NCBI RefSeq assembly: GCF_002954585.1
Contig: NZ_MSCI01000002.1
Location: forward strand, 474,089-538,088
Direction of reading: 5' to 3'
Length of the DNA stretch: 64,000 bases
Origin: Vibrio chagasii
GTDB taxonomy: Bacteria; Pseudomonadota; Gammaproteobacteria; Enterobacterales; Vibrionaceae
The position numbers and the translations under genes are program-made. Below the pieces are notes generated by a model, which was not told the DNA's origin, ran no database searches, and worked only from the letters and a program-made list of their open reading frames with translations. Positions within the stretch are counted from its first letter, which is position 1. Each line of letters begins with the position of its first letter. Below are positions 19,572 to 29,537 of this stretch, piece after piece.

Positions 19572-20048
19572 ATGAAAATCAAGCTGCTTACAATTGCTCT
19601 GTTGTCTTGTGTTGTTAACGCAGGCGAAAAGAGCCATGGTCTTGAAAACGGTGCTCCTTTGGAAAATGGAAAAAAACTTGAGGATTCGACAAATAACCTG
19701 AAGGAACAGTTTAACGACTTTAGTGAAGTGAACGGAATAATAGTGGATAGAACAATCACGCGATTAGGTGATGATTTCTATTTCTTCTTCTCGCAATCAC
19801 TTAATGAGAGTTATCCCGACCTAAAGGAGAATTTGACGGTAAAAGAGAGGCCAACAGCTTTATCGGGAAGCATCATAGAGGTTCAACACTCTAGAAAACC
19901 GATCTTCCGTACAGCGTTGTCTCCCGGTCGTAGACAAGCAAAAGAACGAGCCGCTGATGCAACAAGAGTTGTAGGGAATTACATCATTAGATGGCAAGCG
20001 GAAAGGCTCTTTCAGGATACTTACGACCTAGACCATGATGAATTTTAA
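19572..20048 (+). CDS. csgE: Curli secretion specificity factor CsgE
   Basis: 158 aa with a signal peptide ending near VVNA. CsgE is a periplasmic cap that delivers curlin to the CsgG pore. Recognisable family segments are GIIVDRTITRLGDDFYFFFSQ, LTVKERPTALSGSIIEVQHSRKPIFRT and LSPGRRQAKERAADA. The start chosen has GGGAG 5 bases upstream. The 320-base divergent region 19252-19571 between this gene and the curlin operon is AT-rich and must hold both promoters; I could not assign them. Confidence 0.92.
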   Translation: MKIKLLTIALLSCVVNAGEKSHGLENGAPLENGKKLEDSTNNLKEQFNDFSEVNGIIVDRTITRLGDDFYFFFSQSLNESYPDLKENLTVKERPTALSGSIIEVQHSRKPIFRTALSPGRRQAKERAADATRVVGNYIIRWQAERLFQDTYDLDHDEF

Positions 20049-20058
20049 GGAGCCAAGG

Positions 20059-20469
20059 ATGTCGATACTATTCAGAAAGGCAGCGCTTATTGCGTTGTTA
20101 GCTTCCCCTTCGATTTACGCGAGCGAATTGGTTTATACGCCCGTAAACCCAAGTTTCGGTGGAAACGCTTTAAACAGTTCTCATCTATTTAATCACGCTA
20201 ATGCGATCAATGATTATGAAGACCCAAGTGCTAGGGATATTTTCGATGAACAAGAATCAGCACTAGATCGTTTAGCCTCCAGCTTAGAGTCTCGCTTGAT
20301 TAGCCAATTGCTTGCTGACGTAGGCAATGGCAATACTGGGCAACTAGAAACGGAAGACTTCTTCCTCAACATCGTTGATGACTCAGGGACGTTATTGGTT
20401 CAAATCGTCGACAAAGCGACTGGTGAGTCAACTGAAATCAGCGTATCGGGATTAAATCCAGACCTCTAA
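20059..20469 (+). CDS. csgF: Curli assembly factor CsgF
   Basis: 136 aa with a signal peptide ending IYAS. The mature N terminus ELVYTPVNPSFGGN is the conserved CsgF peptide that inserts in the CsgG pore; CsgF then couples secretion to surface nucleation by CsgB. The start is placed at MSILFRK because AAGGAG precedes it. An upstream in-frame ATG overlaps csgE and is unlikely. Confidence 0.94.
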   Translation: MSILFRKAALIALLASPSIYASELVYTPVNPSFGGNALNSSHLFNHANAINDYEDPSARDIFDEQESALDRLASSLESRLISQLLADVGNGNTGQLETEDFFLNIVDDSGTLLVQIVDKATGESTEISVSGLNPDL

Positions 20470-20485
20470 CCACAAGGATTGTGTT

Positions 20486-21322
20486 ATGAAATCGATTATT
20501 ATCGTCTTTCTAACCTTCGTGTTAGGGGGATGCACTTACTCTATGCAAATTCCAGAGACTTCTGAAACACCTAAGCTGATGCCGAGAGGATCGACTTACA
20601 CCGATCTCATCTCATTACCTCAGCCTCGCGGTAAGATATTGGTGTCAGTCTATGACTTTAGAGACCAAACAGGGCAATACAAACCTCAGCCAAACAGTAA
20701 CTTCTCGACGGCTGTACCACAGGGAGGAACATCACTACTCACGACAGCGTTGATTGATTCACAATGGTTTGTCCCTCTAGAACGTGAAGGGCTACAGAAC
20801 TTGTTGACGGAACGTAAGATCATTCGTGCAGCTCAGAAAAAAGACAAAGTCGTGAATAATCATGGTGCGGATTTGTCATCCTTGAGTTCCGCTAACATTG
20901 TTATCGAAGGTGGGATTGTGGCTTATGACTCAAATATTGTTACCGGAGGAGCTGGCGCCAAGTATCTAGGTATTGGTGGGTCCGGGCAATACAGAACGGA
21001 TCAAGTCACGGTGAATTTGAGAGCCGTCGATGTTCGAAGTGGCCAAGTTCTTTTGAGTGTCACGACGACCAAAACCATTTCTTCCCATGAAATCGGCTTC
21101 GGTGCATTTCGCTTTGTTGACTATAAAGAGTTGTTAGAAGTTGAGATGGGCTACAGCCAAAATGAACCAGTGAATATTGCCGTAATGTCAGCGATAGATG
21201 CGGCAGTGATTCATTTAATCGTTAAAGGAATGAAACGTGGTATGTGGTCGCCTGGTGACCCTAATGCGATGCAAAACCCAATCATTGCTCGTTATTCTGA
21301 AGCGAGTACGGACATACTTTAA
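20486..21322 (+). CDS. csgG: Curli secretion pore lipoprotein CsgG
   Basis: 278 aa. CsgG forms the nonameric outer-membrane channel for curlin export. A lipoprotein signal ends in LGGC (Cys16), followed by family hallmarks: PRGKILVSVYDFRDQTGQYKP, TSLLTTALIDSQWFVPLEREGLQNLL and NIVIEGGIVAYDSN. The barrel segment is around residues 150-210. It is the last gene of csgEFG and is followed by a terminator. Confidence 0.95.
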   Translation: MKSIIIVFLTFVLGGCTYSMQIPETSETPKLMPRGSTYTDLISLPQPRGKILVSVYDFRDQTGQYKPQPNSNFSTAVPQGGTSLLTTALIDSQWFVPLEREGLQNLLTERKIIRAAQKKDKVVNNHGADLSSLSSANIVIEGGIVAYDSNIVTGGAGAKYLGIGGSGQYRTDQVTVNLRAVDVRSGQVLLSVTTTKTISSHEIGFGAFRFVDYKELLEVEMGYSQNEPVNIAVMSAIDAAVIHLIVKGMKRGMWSPGDPNAMQNPIIARYSEASTDIL

Positions 21323-21344
21323 ATAACCGAGTAAGCAGCAAAAT

Positions 21345-21389
21345 AGGGCTATGCGGAAAATGGATCTTACCCGTAGCCCTGTTTTTTTA
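21345..21389 (+). terminator. Rho-independent terminator after csgG
   Basis: AGGGCTA pairs with TAGCCCT and a run of seven T residues follows, 20-60 bases past the csgG stop. Confidence 0.8.
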
Positions 21390-21406
21390 TCTGTTACTCA
21401 GCAGGT

Positions 21407-21829
21407 TTATTTGACGTCACAAGTAATGTCTTTGATCGGTGTCTCTGAGGTAACAAAACAAACATAAGCTTCCGCTGGGTTATTTGGGCCAATTCGAATG
21501 TAACCCGCTTTCACCTCGTCTTCATTAAACGAAGCCGAACTAGAGTTTCCAGTTTGGTTATCGTAAAAGCTGGCTTCAAAATTCCCATTCATTTGGCTAG
21601 CGATGCGGTTTCTCGTTGTTGATGTTGTAAATGTTACCGTCGCACATCGCATTGGCGGTTTCTCAGTAATCAGAAATTGCCCACTTTCTTTATCTATCAC
21701 GCCACCCTTTGTATCTGGCTGAATATCGACAGCTTGAAATTGTTCTACTGTACAAGTTTCTTTGGCAGACACTACTGTCGGCATAAGGATGGCAAAGGCT
21801 AGGGGAAAAGCGAAAAGTACTGGTTTCAT
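21407..21829 (-). CDS. Secreted four-cysteine protein, unknown function
   Basis: 140 aa with a clear Sec signal peptide (MKPVLFAFPLAFAILMPTVVSA). The mature part has four cysteines (ETCTVEQ, MRCATV, AYVCFV, ITCDVK), consistent with two disulfides in a small beta-rich periplasmic or secreted domain. I do not recognise the family. The start with the good signal peptide is 14 codons inside a longer open frame. It is convergent with csgG and probably not part of the curli machinery. Confidence 0.72.
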   Translation of the reverse strand: MKPVLFAFPLAFAILMPTVVSAKETCTVEQFQAVDIQPDTKGGVIDKESGQFLITEKPPMRCATVTFTTSTTRNRIASQMNGNFEASFYDNQTGNSSSASFNEDEVKAGYIRIGPNNPAEAYVCFVTSETPIKDITCDVK

Positions 21830-21951
21830 TAGAACAACACCATTTATAAAAAGAGCGAAAGATGATAGCACTAATATAGCGTTGCTAAATGTAAAATGTC
21901 TGTTATAAAGGAAACGCTTTTATAATGAAAAAGTCATGGCATCAAAAATAA

Positions 21952-22830
21952 CTAGTGATCTTCAAACTGACACTGTGCTTTTTGGCTCTGTGATTGTTGG
22001 TCAACTGTAAAGCCTTTCTTTTCTAGCAGTTCTAACAGGTTACCTTCTCCTATCAGGTGTAAAGTGCCAACGACTAACAAGTAGTTTCCTTTCGTGTCGA
22101 GTTTCCAGTCATTGGCAGACAGTTTGTTTGCCCAGTCAACGTTGCGATCCGTTAGGAATGCTTTTTCAAGCTCAGTTGGCATTTCAGACAGCTCCGCAAA
22201 ATCCTCAAGTTTGGACTTATCGCCTGCTTTCCAGCTTTCAATGAGGCAATGTACGACGCGGTCCGTTTGGTCAAACTCTTCAAGGCTAGTCAACAACCAC
22301 TCTTTACCCGAATCTTTTTGCCCGGCGATTAGATCTATTTGAAATTGGAGTGGCTCTAAGCTGATAACTGGAACGTCTTGTATGGTTGCCTTATACGCTA
22401 ATGTTGCGTCTACACCACCCGCCGAGCCATAGCCAAGGTTCTTTAATTGTTGCATTTGTATCGATAGAGAAGTTGCCCAAGGTGGAGAGCTCAATAGTTG
22501 CTGAGTCGGCATTCCCAACGATTTTGAAATGCTTGTCAGTAACTGCTTTTGTTCTGAGCTGAGCACATCAGCTGTGGTGACGGTTGTAGTCGGGTATGCG
22601 ACGCCTTCAGATTTCCTGATATCCGTTTCGATGATTAGGCCATCGCTCTCTTTTAATGTGTCGGTAATCTGCTTGGGAAGTGGATACATGCTTTCATCCC
22701 CAACGTGTACAGAACCTAAAATTGTTAAGGTCAGATCATCTTTTTTGGCTTGCCAATACAGAGGTTCTGCTAAAGCCTGCTTAGTCGTAAAGGTAAGAGC
22801 GAGTAACGTTAAGTATAAGAATGTGCGCAA
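21952..22830 (-). CDS. TraB/GumN-family periplasmic protein
   Basis: 292 aa with a signal peptide (to about residue 21, QALA). The TraB/GumN (TIKI-like) domain shows its two signature parts: TILGSVHVGDESMYPLP near the N terminus and YLLVVGTLHLIGEGNLLELL near the C terminus. Both contain the GxxH histidines thought to bind metal. Animal relatives are metalloproteases; the bacterial role is unsettled. It is monocistronic. Confidence 0.86.
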   Translation of the reverse strand: MRTFLYLTLLALTFTTKQALAEPLYWQAKKDDLTLTILGSVHVGDESMYPLPKQITDTLKESDGLIIETDIRKSEGVAYPTTTVTTADVLSSEQKQLLTSISKSLGMPTQQLLSSPPWATSLSIQMQQLKNLGYGSAGGVDATLAYKATIQDVPVISLEPLQFQIDLIAGQKDSGKEWLLTSLEEFDQTDRVVHCLIESWKAGDKSKLEDFAELSEMPTELEKAFLTDRNVDWANKLSANDWKLDTKGNYLLVVGTLHLIGEGNLLELLEKKGFTVDQQSQSQKAQCQFEDH

Positions 22831-23001
22831 AGAGAGCTCCTAGAGGAAGACGTAACTCGTTAAAAATGATTTTGACGGAGTTTTTTAACGGTTTTTTTTG
22901 AGAACAATGTCACGTTGTTTGTACGAAAAGTATAACAATACGCTGAAACTCTAAATCCTTTCTGGCTATCAATGACACGATTTTATGAAATCGGTAAAAA
23001 A

Positions 23002-23023
23002 GATTGTGATTCATTTCTCAAAT
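23002..23023. promoter_or_regulatory. CRP-like site upstream of the hexosaminidase gene
   Basis: TGTGA, six bases, then TCTCA, one mismatch from the CRP core TGTGA-N6-TCACA, with AT-rich flanks. It is about 210 bases upstream of the GH20 gene. cAMP-CRP control of chitin use is established in vibrios, so the site is plausible. The rest of 22831-23233 is AT-rich with no gene that I can see. Confidence 0.45.
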
Positions 23024-23233
23024 TTTACGTCAAAATTAAAATGACGGAAGTGCCGTTGATTCTAACTTATTGATTTTAATATAAATAATATTATCAAGAT
23101 TTTTGAGATTTGAAGCCGATCACTTTATTAACTTGATTTAATTCACGGTAAAAAATAAGCCCATATAGTTTATCTAACTTTCGAAGCGCTCCATTTTGCT
23201 TCTTACTCAATTTTTAATTTATGGGTGAATACG

Positions 23234-25885
23234 ATGTTGAAGAGAAACTTACTATCTGTAGCGGTATTGGCTGGCCTAACGGGTTGTGCAGTAACACAAG
23301 CACCAGAACAAAAAGTAGTGAATGCACTGGCTGACAATCTTGATGTTCAGTACGAAATTCTAACTAACCACGGTGCGAATGAAGGCTTAGCTTGTCAGGA
23401 CCTAGGTGCTGAATGGGCGTCATGTAACAAAGTAAACATGACACTAACTAATGAAGGCGAAGCGATTGATTCTAAAGATTGGAGCATCTACTTCCACAGT
23501 ATTCGTCTTATCCTAGATGTTGATAATGAGCAATTTAAGATCACTCGTGTTACTGGTGACCTTCACAAGCTAGAACCTACTGAAAAATTTGACGGCTTTG
23601 CGGCTGGTGAAGAAGTGGTTCTTCCGTTAACGAGTGAATACTGGCAACTGTTTGAAACTGACTTTATGCCAGGTGCATTCGTGACGGCGCCAAACGCAGA
23701 ACCGAAGATGATTGCATCACTGAATACAGAAGATGTTGCATCGTTCGTAACTGGTCTAGAGGGTAATAACCTTAAGCGTACGCCTGATGACAATAACGTA
23801 ATGGCGACAGCGGTGACGCGTTTTGAAAAGAATGCTGATCTAGCAACTCAAGATGTATCAACAACGCTATTGCCAACACCAATGTCGGTAGAAGCGGGTG
23901 AAGGTTCTGTGAGTATTGCTGGTGGTATTGCTTTACCAAAAGACGCATTCGACGCTGAGCAGTTCGCAGCAATTGAAGAACGTGCAGATGTGGTAAACGT
24001 AGATGTGAGTGGTGACCTTCCTGTAAGTGTTGCCGTTGTTCCTACTCAGTTTACGGGTGATTTAGCAAAATCTGGCGCTTATGAACTAAGCATCTCGGAA
24101 GAGGGGATTGCGATTAAAGCGTTTGATAAAACGGGTGCTTTCTACGCAGTTCAGTCTATTTTTGGCCTAATAGATAGTCAGAACGCTGAATCATTACCAC
24201 AACTGTCAATTAAAGATGCACCGCGCTTTGATTACCGTGGTGTGATGGTGGACGTTGCTCGAAACTTCCACTCAAAAGATGCCATCCTAGCAACGCTAGA
24301 TCAAATGGCGGCATACAAGATGAATAAACTGCACCTTCACTTAACGGATGATGAAGGCTGGCGCTTAGAAATCCCAGGTTTACCAGAGCTAACGGATGTA
24401 GGGTCTAATCGTTGTTTTGATTTGGATGAACAAAGCTGCTTACTGCCTCAGCTAGGTTCTGGTCCAACAACAGACAACTTTGGCTCTGGTTTCTTTAGTA
24501 AAGCGGATTACGTCGAAATCTTAAGCTACGCTAAAGCGCGCAGCATCGAAGTTATCCCTGAAATTGATATGCCAGCACACGCTCGTTCAGCTGTGGTATC
24601 AATGGAAGCGCGTTACACTCGTCTCATGGCGGAAGGTAAAGAAGCAGAAGCGAACGAATACCGCTTGATGGATCCACAAGATACATCGAACGTAACCACG
24701 GTTCAGTTCTACGATAAGCAAAGCTTCATTAACCCATGTATGGAGTCATCAACTCACTTCGTCGATAAAGTAATCTCTGAAGTGGCGGCAATGCACCAAG
24801 AAGCGGGCGTACCGCTAACGACTTGGCACTTCGGCGGCGATGAAGCGAAAAACATCAAGTTAGGTGCAGGTCTACAAGACATCAATGCGGAAGATAAAGT
24901 GGCTTGGAAAGGCAACATCGATTTGTCTAAGCAGGATAAGCCATTCCAACAGTCTCCACAGTGTCAGTCGTTGATTGCTAATGGTACCGTGAGTGATTTT
25001 GGTCACCTACCAAGCCACTTCGCAGAACAGGTGTCTAAGATTGTTGCTGAGAAGGGTATTCCACACTTCCAAGCATGGCAAGATGGTCTGAAATACAGCG
25101 AAGGTGAAGAAGCATTTGCAACCGAAAGCACTCGCGTGAACTTCTGGGACGTTCTTTACTGGGGCGGAACTTCATCAGTATACGATTGGTCAGCAAAAGG
25201 GTATGACGTGATTGTCTCTAACCCAGACTACGTATACATGGATATGCCATACGAAGTTGATGCAGCTGAGCGCGGTTACTACTGGGCAACACGTGCAACC
25301 GATACTCGTAAGATGTTTGGCTTCGCACCAGAAAACATGCCACAAAACGCAGAAACATCATTAGACCGTGATGGCAATGGCTTTACTGGTAAAGGTGAGG
25401 TTGAAGCGAAACCTTTCTACGGTCTGTCAGCTCAACTTTGGTCAGAAACAGTACGTACTGACGAGCAATATGAATACATGGTGTTCCCTCGCGTACTAGC
25501 AGCCGCAGAGCGCGCATGGCACAGAGCAGATTGGGAAAACGACTACAAGGTTGGTGTTGAATACTCTCAAGAAACTAACCTAGTTAATAAGCAAGCGCTA
25601 AACAGCGACTTCAATCGTTTTGCGAATATCGTAGGTCAACGTGAGCTGGCTAAGCTAGAAAAAGCAGGCATTGACTACCGACTACCAGTACCGGGTGCGA
25701 AGGTTGTTGACGGTAAGCTAGCGATGAATGTTCAATTCCCAGGTGTAGAGCTTCAATACTCAGCAGATGGTGAAAACTGGCTAACGTATGATGAGCAGCA
25801 ACGTCCATCGGTTTCTGGTGAAACGTATATCCGCTCTATCTCTGAAAGTGGTGAGAAAGTAAGTCGAGTTATTTCTCTGAAATAA
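23234..25885 (+). CDS. chb: Beta-N-acetylhexosaminidase (chitobiase), GH20 lipoprotein
   Basis: Cleaves chitobiose and terminal GlcNAc during chitin use. About 883 aa with four expected parts: lipoprotein signal (LTGC), N-terminal chitobiase/carbohydrate-binding-like domain (about 35-165), GH20b domain (about 210-330), and the (beta/alpha)8 catalytic domain with the paired acids in TTWHFGGDEAKN. A short C-terminal Ig-like domain follows. Other GH20 landmarks are FDYRGVMVDVARNFH and EVIPEIDMPAHARS. The ATG three codons into the frame is preferred to an upstream GTG. Confidence 0.93.
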   Translation: MLKRNLLSVAVLAGLTGCAVTQAPEQKVVNALADNLDVQYEILTNHGANEGLACQDLGAEWASCNKVNMTLTNEGEAIDSKDWSIYFHSIRLILDVDNEQFKITRVTGDLHKLEPTEKFDGFAAGEEVVLPLTSEYWQLFETDFMPGAFVTAPNAEPKMIASLNTEDVASFVTGLEGNNLKRTPDDNNVMATAVTRFEKNADLATQDVSTTLLPTPMSVEAGEGSVSIAGGIALPKDAFDAEQFAAIEERADVVNVDVSGDLPVSVAVVPTQFTGDLAKSGAYELSISEEGIAIKAFDKTGAFYAVQSIFGLIDSQNAESLPQLSIKDAPRFDYRGVMVDVARNFHSKDAILATLDQMAAYKMNKLHLHLTDDEGWRLEIPGLPELTDVGSNRCFDLDEQSCLLPQLGSGPTTDNFGSGFFSKADYVEILSYAKARSIEVIPEIDMPAHARSAVVSMEARYTRLMAEGKEAEANEYRLMDPQDTSNVTTVQFYDKQSFINPCMESSTHFVDKVISEVAAMHQEAGVPLTTWHFGGDEAKNIKLGAGLQDINAEDKVAWKGNIDLSKQDKPFQQSPQCQSLIANGTVSDFGHLPSHFAEQVSKIVAEKGIPHFQAWQDGLKYSEGEEAFATESTRVNFWDVLYWGGTSSVYDWSAKGYDVIVSNPDYVYMDMPYEVDAAERGYYWATRATDTRKMFGFAPENMPQNAETSLDRDGNGFTGKGEVEAKPFYGLSAQLWSETVRTDEQYEYMVFPRVLAAAERAWHRADWENDYKVGVEYSQETNLVNKQALNSDFNRFANIVGQRELAKLEKAGIDYRLPVPGAKVVDGKLAMNVQFPGVELQYSADGENWLTYDEQQRPSVSGETYIRSISESGEKVSRVISLK

Positions 25886-25904
25886 TCAATAAGCACGATA
25901 AACA

Positions 25905-25952
25905 GAAAGCTCCCGTTTTATCCTATTCAAGATAATACGGGAGCTTTCTCAG
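25905..25952 (+). terminator. Rho-independent terminator after the hexosaminidase gene
   Basis: GAAAGCTCCCGT pairs with ACGGGAGCTTTC across a 20-base AT-rich loop, 20 bases after the stop. The T tract is weak. Confidence 0.72.
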
Positions 25953-25992
25953 GATTTATTTTTCTTCGTACGCCAGTACTTTAGTTGCCACT

Positions 25993-26433
25993 TTAGTTGC
26001 CTTTGTAATGACGGTACTCAAACACCTGACCTTTGTCATTAAACGCGTACACAGAGTACTCGTCTTTCTTATCGCCATACTCCATACCTGGAGAGCCCAT
26101 TGGCATCCCCGGAACCGCCAAACCAATCGCATTACGTGGTGGGTTTTCTAAAAAGGCTTTCACGTCTTCTGCTGGGATGTGCCCTTCAAATACGTAACCG
26201 TCAATCTCTGCCGTGTGACAAGATGCAAGCTCAGGTGTAACCCCTAGCTTTTGCTTGATTGGGTTCATATCATCGTGGAGTTTCTCTGTTACATCGAAGC
26301 CAGCATCACGCATGTGCTCTGTCCATTCTGTACAACAGCCGCAGTATGGTGATTTATGGTTTAGAACATCAGTTGCGAGAGCTTGTCCTGAAATTGCAGC
26401 GAGTGCAGTAAGAGTCATAATTTTACGAATCAT
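25993..26433 (-). CDS. DUF411 periplasmic metal-binding protein
   Basis: 146 aa, signal peptide [20 protein letters not shown], then a DUF411 domain. It has the metal-site motif [12 protein letters not shown], the [18 protein letters not shown] segment, and a Met-rich loop [17 protein letters not shown] that looks suited to Cu(I). The family is found in copper and silver resistance loci. The gene start overlaps the copA 3' end by 11 bases, so it should be made from the same copper-induced transcript. Confidence 0.88.
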   Translation of the reverse strand: MIRKIMTLTALAAISGQALATDVLNHKSPYCGCCTEWTEHMRDAGFDVTEKLHDDMNPIKQKLGVTPELASCHTAEIDGYVFEGHIPAEDVKAFLENPPRNAIGLAVPGMPMGSPGMEYGDKKDEYSVYAFNDKGQVFEYRHYKGN

Positions 26434-29173
26434 GGCTAACCTCATGAATATGATTATTGTTGATATTCGAATGGGTCGGTTTGAACAGTCTCAGTCTATT
26501 GGCATTACTTACCACAGTAATGGATGACATCGCCATAGCTGCGCCTGCCACCACTGGGCTGAGTAGAAATCCGAAAAACGGGTAGAGCACACCAGCCGCG
26601 ATAGGAATGCCTAGCGAGTTGTAGATGAAGGCTCCAAAGAGATTTTGCTTCATGTTTCTCACCGTTGCTTGGGACAGTTCTATCGCATTACTAACAGAGA
26701 GAGGTGATGAGTTGAGAAGTGTCATTTGTGCACTCTCGATCGCCACATCACTGCCACTGCCCATTGCGATACCTATATCGGCTTGAGCCAGTGCTGGTGC
26801 GTCGTTTATACCGTCTCCAACCATTGCTACACTCTTATATTGTTGTTGAAGCTGAACAATATGTTGCGCCTTCTGCTCTGGAAGTACTTCAGATATAACC
26901 TCATCGATACCGACGCTTTTGCCAAGCGCTTGAGCAACCGAGTCGTTGTCACCAGTCAGTAGCACAGTGTGAATTCCGGCGGATTTTAGTTGAGCAATCG
27001 CTTGTTTGCTATCTATTTTTAATGCGTCTGAAATGCCTAATATGCCTTCCAGTTTTTGGTCGATGACTACGAAGATTGGCGTCCATGCTTGTCCGCGGCA
27101 AAGTTCAATAAAGTCACTACCTATTTGAGTATCAACACCGAGTTGGGTTAGGTATTTCAGAGAGCCGACTTGAACGTATTTGCCGTTAATGTTGGCTTGT
27201 ACGCCAAGGCCTCGGCGGTTTTCAAAGTCGCTGTGTGGGAGTGCTGAAACTTCTAAGTTTTCGGCATACTGGCAAACGGCTTTCGCAAGTGGGTGTTCTG
27301 AACCGACTTCAACCGAATAGGCGTAAGCCAGCAGTTCTTGTTCTGATAGGTTAGAGTAAAATGCCTGCTGAACGCTTGGTTTACCTTGGGTTAGGGTACC
27401 CGTTTTATCAAACACGACAGCATCGATTTGGCTGGCTGATTGCAACACATCGGCGTCTTTGATCAGAACGCCAAACTCAGCGGCTTTACCTACGCCGACA
27501 GTAATTGAGAGTGGAGTTGCTAGGCCTAAGGCACACGGACAAGCGATGATCAGTACGGTAGTCGATACCACAAGCATGTAACTGGCACTTGGTTGTGGGC
27601 CAACAAAAAACCAAACTAGGGCGGCAACAGCTGCGATCGCAACCACAACTGGAACGAAAACGGCAGAGATAGAGTCGGCAAGTTTCGCTATCGCAGGTTT
27701 GCTGCTTTGTGCTTGGCGAACCATCTGAATGATTCGAGCCAGCATGGTGCTTGAGCCAATTCCTGTCGCTTCAATAATTAAGCTGCCATCACCATTAATG
27801 GTACCTGCAGAAACGCCATCATTAACTGATTTTACGTTGGGAAGCGGCTCGCCAGTTAGCATGGATTCATCGATGTAAGACTCACCTGATACCACAACTC
27901 CATCAACCGGTACTTTCTCACCCGGTTTGACACGTATCTGCATACCCACTTGGATAGCTTCTACAGCAATGACTTGCTCTTTGCCATCGACGATAACCAT
28001 CGCTTTTTGAGGCTGTAAATTAATCAGTGCTTGTAGCGATTTCGTAGTGCGTGCTTTGGCTTTGGCCTCGATGTAGTGACCCAAAGAAATAAGGCCAATG
28101 ATCATCGCGCTCGCCTCAAAGTAGACATGGCGAGAGGCTTCAGGGAACCATGATGGGATGAGCACAACCAACATTGAGTAGAACCATGCTGCGCCTGTAC
28201 CCAAAACTACTAGCGTGTCCATGGTCGCACGTTTATGCATCAAGGATTGCCACGCGTTAGTGAAGAAGTTCCGCCCAGAGGTGGCTAGTAGCACTAGGCA
28301 GATTACACCAATGAATCCCCAAGCCAGTTGATCATTTTGTGTTGCGATGGTCATGCTGCCACCAAAGACGCCCCATGCCATTAATGGTCCGCCAAGCAGT
28401 AGCGCACTCACTGAGTTTTTCAGGAAGGCCTGTTGAGTGCGAAGTTGTTGCTCTTGCTGTTTTTGTTGTTGTGTTGCCGCATCATCAACAAACTCGGCGC
28501 CATACCCTGCGGCTTTCACCGATTCGATGAGCTTGTTTTCTATCAGGTCGCGTGTCTGAGATGTGAAAACCAAGGCAGTTTGCTCGGCAAGGTTTATCTG
28601 AGCTTGATCGATGAATTCGTTGTTTTTTAGTGCTTTTTCGACTGAAGAAACGCAACTCGCGCACGTCATTCCTTCAAGAACAAGGTGATAAGTATATTGG
28701 CTTGCAACGGGTTCAGTTGACGTTGTTTTTGTAGGTGCTGGTTTTTTATCTTCTTCTAAATTTGAACGTGATGACTGGTCATGAGATTCAGCGTAGGGGG
28801 TAGCGTGATAACCGACGCTTTCGACTAGCTCGATAACCTCGGATTCTGGAAGTAGAGTGACCAGTGCTAATTCTTGTTTGCTGACCTCTAGGTTTGATAC
28901 TTGCTTAGTTTGTTCAAGCGCTTGAGTCAGTTTGTTCACGCACTTACCGCAACTAAGGCCGGATAGCGAAAGGTGCAGCTGATTACCCATAGAATAACCA
29001 AGCGTTGCTAACTGTTCGTTGAGCTCAATGTAACTAGAAGGAGTCGAAATATCGATGTAGGTCGGCGATATGTCATTGATCGTCGTGCTGTCGAGATTGC
29101 CAAACAGTGTGCGGACTTTCTTCGCACAACCCATGCAATTTAGGCCGTTGAGCGCGGTTGTGTAGTGATTCAT
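26423..29173 (-). CDS. copA: Cu(I)-exporting P1B-type ATPase CopA
   Basis: Inner-membrane copper efflux ATPase, 916 aa. Three N-terminal HMA-type domains carry CxxC pairs at residues 13/16, 75/78 and 171/174 (CMGC, CGKC, CASC). The transmembrane metal site is CPC in [12 protein letters not shown], followed by the phosphorylated Asp in [10 protein letters not shown] and the hinge [12 protein letters not shown] longer open frame starts 21 codons earlier, but the chosen ATG has GGAG 7 bases upstream and lies just downstream of the CueR-type promoter. Confidence 0.96.
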   Translation of the reverse strand: MNHYTTALNGLNCMGCAKKVRTLFGNLDSTTINDISPTYIDISTPSSYIELNEQLATLGYSMGNQLHLSLSGLSCGKCVNKLTQALEQTKQVSNLEVSKQELALVTLLPESEVIELVESVGYHATPYAESHDQSSRSNLEEDKKPAPTKTTSTEPVASQYTYHLVLEGMTCASCVSSVEKALKNNEFIDQAQINLAEQTALVFTSQTRDLIENKLIESVKAAGYGAEFVDDAATQQQKQQEQQLRTQQAFLKNSVSALLLGGPLMAWGVFGGSMTIATQNDQLAWGFIGVICLVLLATSGRNFFTNAWQSLMHKRATMDTLVVLGTGAAWFYSMLVVLIPSWFPEASRHVYFEASAMIIGLISLGHYIEAKAKARTTKSLQALINLQPQKAMVIVDGKEQVIAVEAIQVGMQIRVKPGEKVPVDGVVVSGESYIDESMLTGEPLPNVKSVNDGVSAGTINGDGSLIIEATGIGSSTMLARIIQMVRQAQSSKPAIAKLADSISAVFVPVVVAIAAVAALVWFFVGPQPSASYMLVVSTTVLIIACPCALGLATPLSITVGVGKAAEFGVLIKDADVLQSASQIDAVVFDKTGTLTQGKPSVQQAFYSNLSEQELLAYAYSVEVGSEHPLAKAVCQYAENLEVSALPHSDFENRRGLGVQANINGKYVQVGSLKYLTQLGVDTQIGSDFIELCRGQAWTPIFVVIDQKLEGILGISDALKIDSKQAIAQLKSAGIHTVLLTGDNDSVAQALGKSVGIDEVISEVLPEQKAQHIVQLQQQYKSVAMVGDGINDAPALAQADIGIAMGSGSDVAIESAQMTLLNSSPLSVSNAIELSQATVRNMKQNLFGAFIYNSLGIPIAAGVLYPFFGFLLSPVVAGAAMAMSSITVVSNANRLRLFKPTHSNINNNHIHEVSHDS

Positions 29174-29201
29174 ATCGATACTCCAATTCTCATCTACGCC
29201 T

Positions 29202-29232
29202 AACATAAACCTTCCCGTAAGGGTAAGGTCAA
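29202..29232 (-). promoter_or_regulatory. CueR-type promoter and operator of copA
   Basis: On the reverse strand TTGACC (29227-29232) and TATGTT (29202-29207) are separated by exactly 19 bases, the over-long spacer diagnostic of MerR-family promoters. The spacer is covered by a dyad (29209-29229) with outer arms ACCTT and AAGGT, and the reverse strand reads ACCTTACCC then GGGAAGGT. This closely matches CueR boxes in front of copA. No cueR gene is in the window. Confidence 0.85.
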
Positions 29233-29537
29233 ACATAAATTCAAGAATTTGATCTTGGTGGAGTGCTAGCTGGTGGTTTTAGTCTGGAATGGAAGAAGGA
29301 AATTAATAATGTACGACTACAATCTACTAGTTAAAGCTATAGATTTACGATCTTTAAGGGCGTAATTGCTCTTTCAATAGCGGCTTTCGTACAACAACAG
29401 CACATTAATCATTCACTACTGATTGTAGATTTAAGCGGTGGTGATAAAATAGCGCCCAAAATTTAGTGATGGTTGACTATTGCAGACCTTGTAATAGGCT
29501 CCACTAAAAGAATCACCTACATAATCAAGGTATTTAA

